From the NCBI GenBank assembly GCA_026315105.1, contig CM048747.1, positions 286,281,154 to 286,345,153 of the forward strand: a DNA stretch of 64,000 nt, given 5' to 3'. Below, piece by piece: positions 57,331 to 64,000 of this stretch. The position numbers were made by a program, and so were the translations under genes. Every line of letters starts with the position of its first letter. Position 1 is the stretch's first letter. The notes under the pieces were generated by a model, which saw only the letters and a list, made by a program, of their open reading frames with translations, did no database searches and was not told where the DNA came from. This stretch comes from Locusta migratoria. Its lineage: Eukaryota; Arthropoda; Insecta; Orthoptera; Acrididae.

Positions 57331-57349
57331 CTAGTTGTCAATGGAATGT

Positions 57350-57912
57350 CTTCAGTACATACGTAAATGAAGTCATCAAGTTGTTGTTGTTCTCTGTTTC
57401 TAAAATGCTATTTCATGTGTTCCAGTATACTGGCCACATTAAAGTCAGGCTTCAAAAACTCGGAGCATTATCACTGTCATCCGATCTCTGTTCTCAGATG
57501 AGCTGTTCTAATGAAGAAGCCTTCTTTCTTTCAAATGACGTATCTATTGGTCATATTTAGAATTCAAGTGACTCCTCTTCCTTTTTCTTGACAAACCCAT
57601 GGTTTCATCAAGCTTTTTTGTTTCTTAAAATATATTTTGTATGGATGAAGTTTCCACTTCCTCATCATCCATAGTAACTTTTACACTGCCAGCAGTTTGT
57701 ACTATGATCTCTCTTTTCTCATTTCCTGATCAACTGGAGCTTCATTATGTATTACATTACCGCTCGGTGCTCTTGATTTGATGATGCCCACAAAGAATAT
57801 CAGTGATTTAAAATATGACTGCTCAGATCATCTAAATGGGAAAATTGCCCCTTTCCCATTTCTATGTCAAATTGGTTGCTAACATACTTCCACTTTTTCT
57901 GCAGAACATTAT
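57350..57912 (-). pseudogene. Decayed coding-like region of unknown family
   Basis: On the minus strand a strong pyrimidine tract and AG (57914-57913) precede an open stretch reading KKWKYVSNQFDIEMGKGQF and HLDDLSSHIL before TGA at 57802-57800. Beyond it, broken pieces continue: IIVQTAGSVKVTMDDEEVETSS, RKRKRSHLNSK, then SLEQLI and SDDSDNAPSF with stops between. The acidic-basic character suggests a nuclear protein or a MADF-like transposon protein, but I cannot name it. It lies on the same strand as the ZZ exon, and a link to that gene was not established. Confidence 0.35.
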
Positions 57913-59289
57913 CTGAAAAGAAAAAATATATAAATGTATATCTATCCTCTCTGTATAGATACTTTTTTTAATGCCAAAGATTTATTTTCAATACAGCTTT
58001 CATTTATCTAGTTTTACTTGTAATATCAATGGGATTTTCATTCAGTACACTAGCCTTTATTTTCTTGCTGGGAAAGTCAGCCATGCCAAATATTGTTAAG
58101 GAAACAGTTTCAGCTACTGATTTTTTTTATGTGATGCCTGGAACTTTTCATGTGTCTCACATATTGTCTTGATGGGAAACGTGTCTGTGTAATCTGTTCG
58201 TCCAAATTTAATATGATTGTTTATAATTACAAAGCAACATTTTTCATTGTTCTATAGGCTCTTGTCAATATTACTTACAAGTACACTGTTGTTGATGTAG
58301 GAGGATATAAGAAACAAAGTGATGGAGGAACGTATTTAGCATCTAATCTCCAAGTTTCCTGTATGTAACATGTTGCCATATAGTCAGATAAAAGCTCTCT
58401 TTGTCATTCTTGCATCAAGGCTTCTCTTTTGTTTCTTTACCTCATGAAACCATACAACTGTTGTAAATTGCAACACATTTAATAGTACAAGTACCGTTAA
58501 CACAAGTTACGTACACGTGGTAGTACACAGTTTGGGAGTAAACACACAGGTGGCCCAGGAGCCCAGCAGCATGGGCCTAATCCCACAGAACTGTGGTGGT
58601 GCTGCAGTAGTGCTGCGATAGTTTGGGCCACCGTCTGGCGGCCAGTCGCCACACATTTGCGGCATGCACTATTTGTGATTGTGCACAGTGTAGTTATAAT
58701 AAACGTGAAGAGCTAAATGAAAGGATAGAGATGTTTAACAACCATTTATCAGGACCATGAAAGACTATAGAACATTCATTACGGGTAACATACCCCAAAT
58801 AGCAATCAATTGAGACTTCAATTAATCTAGCCACCGAAATTGTGAAATGTATTTGTGTTTTGCACAATACTGTGATAAACAGAAAAGGAATGCAAGGAAA
58901 CCTCTCAGAGTAACTTATAAAACAAATATCTACGCTTTAGAAGAAACTATCTTAGGTCACACATTACATACTAAATAATTATTATGAAAGGAAATAAAAA
59001 TGAAATAACTTTAATATTTTAATTTAATTTAATACTTTCCACAAGTACAAGAAAAAAATTATTTTTTAAAATTTTTATATTTATTTAAATGTATATTTAT
59101 TTTGTTTATTTTATTTTATTGTTTTATTCATCTCCATTCCTAAGCTGCATCTCGTTATTCCCATCTAGGCCATGCTGTACCCATCTCCACCACCATGAAG
59201 TAACCTTTCTATCACCTCTTCTCTCCTGCCCTTCCGTCCCCAATTTACAAGCCGCAGAGCATAATTCGAAGTGCGGCAGCCAGAGGTAA

Positions 59290-59433
59290 TGGTTGTATGA
59301 CTGTGTTGCATGCCTGTGTGATTGCATGAGTGTTCTATTTTCTGAAGTAGGCCATGGCCGATAGCTGAAAGTGTTGTGTGTGTGTGCCTTTTGTATGTGC
59401 CAGCCGCAGCTTGTCGCCATATCTTTTCGGTGA
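59290..59433 (+). repeat. Foldback-family single arm
   Basis: The string 'tgcatgcctgtgtgattgcatg', then 'ttctgaagtaggccatggcc', 'agctgaaagtgt' and 'tcggtgag' follows the foldback-family arm pattern. It directly abuts the duplicated coding-like segment at 59434. Confidence 0.5.
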
Positions 59434-59530
59434 GAAGTATGTTATCAACCAATTTGACATAGAAATGGGAAAGGGGCAATTTTTCCATTTAGATGATCTG
59501 AGCAGTCACATTTTAAATCTCTGATATTCT
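59434..59530 (+). repeat. Inverted duplicate of the 57.8-kb coding-like segment
   Basis: This 97-bp stretch matches the complement of 57795-57890 with a handful of changes. It stays open (KYVINQFDIEMGKGQF..HLDDLSSHILN) up to TGA. The orientation is opposite to the first copy. Confidence 0.75.
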
Positions 59531-60560
59531 TGTTTTACAAGAAGGCTTGGCAGAAACCACAGTAACTTGAGGGATAACCAAAATTCTTAGAAAAAATCTG
59601 TGGCATTATTCCCAGATATCAACCTTGGGTGGGATGACCTACAAAGGAACTCTACGAAAACACAGACAACATCACAGATAAATTTAGGACAGGACACCTA
59701 CAGTTCTATGAATGCCAATGTAGGATGAATGGAAACTCACTAAGAGAATTCTGAAGATTAGCTAAATGACAGAAAAATAAGATGATCTAGAACAATGAAA
59801 ATTGCAGAAGAAGAAATTACAGACAGGCAAAATTCCTAAGCAAAATCAGTAAGACATATAAAAGGTGCCAGGGGGAGAGGGGTGACAGATAACACACACA
59901 ATGATTACAAACAAAAAGAGAAAAAATACAACAGGATATGAAGCTAAGATTGACTAAAGTTCACTAGAACTGAAAATAATCAAGAATAGTAATATCATAT
60001 TCTAAATTAATGAATAATGAGAACTATATATTTTCACTTAATATAGTGGAGGATCACACTACAGCAGAAAGTTCCATCTAAGTATTGTCCAGCAGCTTTC
60101 GATTGGCATGGCTCTTCAGTTGTTTGTTCCAAATTATACTTTTCAAAAACAATTCTAATATTAAGACATCTTTATCTATTTCCATTTTATAAATGAATCA
60201 CAGCACACAGCTTTGGTAATTAGGAACTGAGCGAGCAGTAACTGGTTCAAGTAGGTAAAAGAAACTAGCAGGCAAAAGCAGTCTGAGGTAGTTGAAGCCT
60301 GCATGCTGGTGCTCTATGCCCAACTCAATAGTTTTTCATATGGGATTTACCATCTGCTTGCCTGCCACAGTTAAGCAGGTAGTGGGAAGTGGTTCAATGG
60401 ACATACTCTAAAGGTATGCTTCATAAGCTTTTCGAAACAGTCTAGGAAATGTAGTCGCAGAATTTGACATCCTTGGATATTGTGCAGCAAAAGAACAAAA
60501 AGATACTTTTCTAGGAGCCTCAACTTCTGGCACATCATTTTAAATGAAGCAGTTAGTGGG
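59531..60560. other. Unassigned spacer
   Basis: No gene or repeat recognised; AT-rich with many stops in all frames. Confidence 0.4.
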
Positions 60561-60564
60561 TAGG

Positions 60565-63500
60565 CATGTTGTTGTTCCTGTTGTTTTGGGGTTTTGAGGG
60601 GACTAAACTACAAGGTTATTAGTCTCCTGTTCTTATCAAAGACACCCAAGTAGGAAAAAATAAAAAATGGAGCTCAACACAAGAGGCGAAACCCACAAGG
60701 GTTACACAGTGACAGGGAACCTTATGCTGACAACACAAAGGTAGAAAACATAAATGGGAGAGACCAAGTGTTGAACTGAGCTAAAACTCTATAACAGAAA
60801 ACAGTGGCTGGCTGATCACCAAGATAATACAGGATGAGCCAGCCACTATGCACAGACTAAAATCCTCCAGTTAAAAAGAAGACATTAGTAATAAGAGAGA
60901 CAACAGATTAAAAGTTCTTTAGGAGTGGGGGCCCGAGAAATGAGGCAAATAAGGCCACCACTAAATAGAATGATGAAAAAGATGCGTGAATAAAATGTAA
61001 AACATGGTCAGCCATTGAGGCATCGTCAGCTACAATTAAAGCAGGCGCAGTAGGTAGGTTGAAAGACTGCCACAAGATGGCTAAAAGCAGACAGTCCGAC
61101 AGAATGTGGACCACTGTCAATAGAGCAACACAATGGCAATTTGGTGGGTCCTCTTGGGATAAAATGTGGCCAAGCATTAACCACATATGGCCAACATGTA
61201 ATTGGCACAGATCAACAGAGTCCCTACAGGAATGCTACCAGGCGGTCATAAAGAACCTGATAGCATGGAGCTTGTTGGATGTGCTCCATGTTGACCATTG
61301 CATATTTCAAGCCTCAAAGACCTTGTTGTGCAACCTCAATTGGTTATCCCTTTCTGGGTTACCCATATCCAAGAGCAGAAAGGTGGTGGCTAGCTTAGCC
61401 AGCTGATTGATATGCTCATTCCCCGGGATGCCAATGTTACCTAGGTCCAAACAAAGTCTACCAAACAGCCAGACTTACAGAGTGCAAACACTGATTTGTG
61501 AATGGCTTGTACCAAGGGGTGGGAAGAAAACACTGGTTGAGCGCTTGGAGGCCATTAAGGGAGTTGCTACATATGATATATGACTTACTGTGGCATTCTC
61601 ATAGGTGGTCAAGAGCACAAGATATGGTGATCAATTCTGAAGTGAAAATGCTACAGCCAGATGGCAGGAACGTTGTTCAGTGTGATCGCCATGAACACTG
61701 GCATATCCAACTCTGCTATCTACCAAGGAGCCATCATATATATGACTCCTGCACCACCAAACATGTGAAGTATAGCCAGAAACTGGTGACAAAGTGTCTG
61801 TGATGAAACTGATGCCTTTGGATAGCAGGTGGAGCTGTAATCAAAGGAGGGGTATGGGATTGGCAGGAGAAAGCAGAAGGGAGAAGTAGGGACTGGCGTG
61901 AGGAGAACACAAACCTGGATCATAATCAGGTGGGTCAATGTGGTGGAGAGGGAAGGGCAGCAGCCAGAAATAGAAGCCTGCAATTTGGGTGGTGGGGTGT
62001 GACATGAACACGAGCAAAGTATGAGGCGAGAAGCTGTTTCCAGCGAAACATCAAGGGAGGGATCCCAGCTTCAGCAGGGAGGCTTGGCACAGGGGTTGTG
62101 TGGAAAACCACCATCACAAGACAAACACCACTATGATGGATGGGATCAAACATCCAAAATACAAGGGGTCATAACCGACTCCCACTTGACTGCTCTCATA
62201 GTCAAGCTGTGAGTGTATCAGAGCCTTATATCTGCAGGAGGGTGAATCGGGCAGCTCCCCAAACAGTATGGCTGAGGCAGTGCAGTATATTTAGGTACCA
62301 CCAGCACTTTTCCTTCAGCTCACGAAGGTGTGTCCCCTCCCCCCCCCCCCCTCTCAACGCAAAGCAATTCACCACCCATGTATGGCTCTGGGTCCAGGTG
62401 AACTACATAAAGATGACAGAATTGCATTACGAGGGTTTTCTGCACTGAGAAGTTGATACTATGGGCAGAGGCCCATGATTGGGCCTTTCAGATGGCTTCC
62501 TGCAGCTGCCGTTCAGCGATGCCAATACCAACAGAACTAAAGTATAGACAAAAGTCATTGGCAAACAAGGAGGAACAGACCGATGTCCTACAGCCACAGA
62601 AAGCTCATTAACTGCAATTAAAAATAGAGATACACTACGAACAGAGCCCTTTGGGACACCATTGTCTTGAATATGAGGAAAAAGGCACCAACCATAACCT
62701 GAAAAGAGTGGCGGGAAATGAAACTTTGTATAAAGATTGGAAGTGGGCCCCATAAGTCCCAGCCGTACAGTGTAGCCAGTATATGGTGCTGCCAAGTTGT
62801 AATGTACACCTTTCGAAGATAAAATAAATAAATAAATAAAAATAAAAACGCAACAAGATGCTCACATCTGGTGAAAGCAGTGCAGATACCCAACTCCAGT
62901 GACACTAGATTGTAAATAGCAGAGCAATCTTTGTGGAAGCCCCCTGTTGTGGGACGAGGAGTCCCCGATCTTCTACAATCCACATAAGCCACCGACTGAC
63001 CATACATTCAAAAAGCTTGCACTGAATTTTGGTGATGCTGATTGGGCAGTAATTATCAGCCTTCTGTGGATCGGCACCAGGTTTCATCACCAGACTGATG
63101 ATGCTATCCCAACATTGTAACGGGAAAACATACTGCCCAGAGATGATTGAACAGGGTGAGAAGTTGGTGTTTAAAATCCATTAATCTAATCTAGAGAAAC
63201 TGGCTGTGGATGTGGTCTGGTCCTCGGGAGGTATCAGGGCATGCATTGAGGGCACTTTGGAACTCCCACTTACTAAATGGGGCATTGTATGTTTTCTGGC
63301 GGCACGTGTGAAAAGATAACTCACCATTCAACCCACTCTTTGAGGGTGCGGAGGTCCACACTGTAACGTTTGGTTGCAGAGGTAAGGGCATAATGGTCAG
63401 CCATGTACTCAGTGATAGTGGCTGGGTCTGTACATATAGTACCCTGAATTCAGAGACTGCTCATGGACAGTACCTGAACAGACGCCAATCCTGGGACCTC

Positions 63501-64000
63501 ACCCGAGATGGGGGGGGGGGGGGGGAGGGACGCAAGAGCCAATGGTGGTGATATGTCTCTCCCAACAGTCCTGCTTACTCTGCTGGATCAGTCACCAAGC
63601 ACGAGCTCAGAGACACTTAAAGGCAATCAGGTGTTCAATGGAAGGGTTGCACCAAAGTGCTTGCTGACGTTCCCGTATGGCCTCAGGTGATCTTCGGTGT
63701 CCACCAAGGCACTGACTTCGGTCTGAGCAAACCATGAGATATTATGATAGTGGCCTTGGCAGCAGAAATAATGATTGCAGTTACCTGGTGAACCGCCATA
63801 TCAATGTCAGCAGGAAGTGGAACAACTACCACAGTAGCCAAGGTGTAAGCTGGCCACCAATCTGCCCTGTGGAGAGACCAGTGGGGCTGGCGGTATGCAA
63901 GTTGAAACTGGGGCAGAGATAGAAGAATGGGAAATTGGTTGCTACCACATAGATCATCATGTACCATCCAGCTGAGATGGTGGAGAAGGCTCGGGCTGCA
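60565..64000 (-). pseudogene. Jockey-like LINE with RNase H, partial, decayed
   Basis: The minus strand enters from beyond the window. 63967-63683 reads SNQFPILLSLPQFQ then KSVPWWTP (end of endonuclease). 63391-63190 has NAPFSKWEFQSAL and SRGPDHIHSQFL. 63090-62905 has KPGADPQKADNYCPISI (RT fingers). Motif A near 62835 is degenerate (YLRKVYITTW). Then SFISRHSFQV, VPQGSV-type motif B remnants and a motif C reading FAND rather than FADD near 62555. 62153-61935 has LDPIHHSG-like and PSLPAEAGIPPL thumb motifs. RNase H ends GIPGNEHINQLAKLA near 61410. RWLMLGHILSQ-like C-terminal codons follow near 61190, then a 3' untranslated region to about 60565. Multiple stops and catalytic changes show inactivity. 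Confidence 0.83.

Noticed and set aside
1..64000. CRISPR array, bacterial operon or prophage
   Set aside because: No spaced identical short repeats with unique spacers exist, and splice-site, SINE, LINE and Helitron content shows a eukaryotic genome.

Overview
The window looks like transposon-dense, AT-rich nuclear DNA from an insect, most likely an orthopteran (grasshopper or locust). It has no bacterial-style gene packing, very few long frames, abundant microsatellites, several tRNA-derived SINE families, and decayed copies of Helitron, Tc1/mariner, long-TIR, Gypsy, Penelope-like and at least four kinds of non-LTR (LINE) elements. The orthopteran placement is an inference from recognising the repeat families and was not checked against any database.

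Layout. 0.7-4.7 kb: a non-autonomous Helitron with both canonical ends and segmentally duplicated contents. 7-11 kb: SINE-like pieces, a CR1/L2-like LINE fragment and a Penelope-like GIY-YIG fragment. 14.4-15.1 kb: a LINE 3' end. 16.1-16.9 kb: a TTAA-flanked element holding a 490-bp near-perfect palindrome. 17-19.4 kb: another LINE fragment, then SINEs, one nested inside another. 19.5-26.7 kb: a mariner-like 3' end and LINE pieces around a decayed Gypsy element (minus strand) that itself carries a SINE in its integrase. 26.7-33 kb: LINE fragments in both directions, interrupted by foldback elements and simple repeats, then a CR1/L2-like LINE with duplicated 5' sequence. 33.2-38.6 kb: a 5.3-kb DNA transposon with about 260-290-bp TIRs and a broken coding region carrying two zinc-type modules, a FEN1/PIN-like nuclease-like region and a terminal Cys-rich motif. 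41.5-44.1 kb: a TIR element with a SINE in it, then an RTE-like LINE. 46.3-46.6 kb: the one convincing host-gene piece, a terminal exon with a ZZ zinc finger resembling ZZZ3/Atac1. 46.7-52 kb: a large foldback element, SINEs, a Tc1-like transposase remnant and a LINE tail. 52.4-56.2 kb: an I/LOA-like LINE with ORF1, reverse transcriptase and RNase H. 60.5-64 kb: a Jockey-like LINE on the minus strand running off the window.

No operon-like cooperation exists here. The elements are nested, so relative ages can be read: for example a SINE is younger than the Gypsy it interrupts, and one SINE is younger than the SINE it split. The ZZ exon lies on the minus strand and its upstream intron is filled by later insertions. 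The most unusual coding content is the long-TIR transposon at 33.2-38.6 kb, whose proteins do not resemble a standard DDE transposase.
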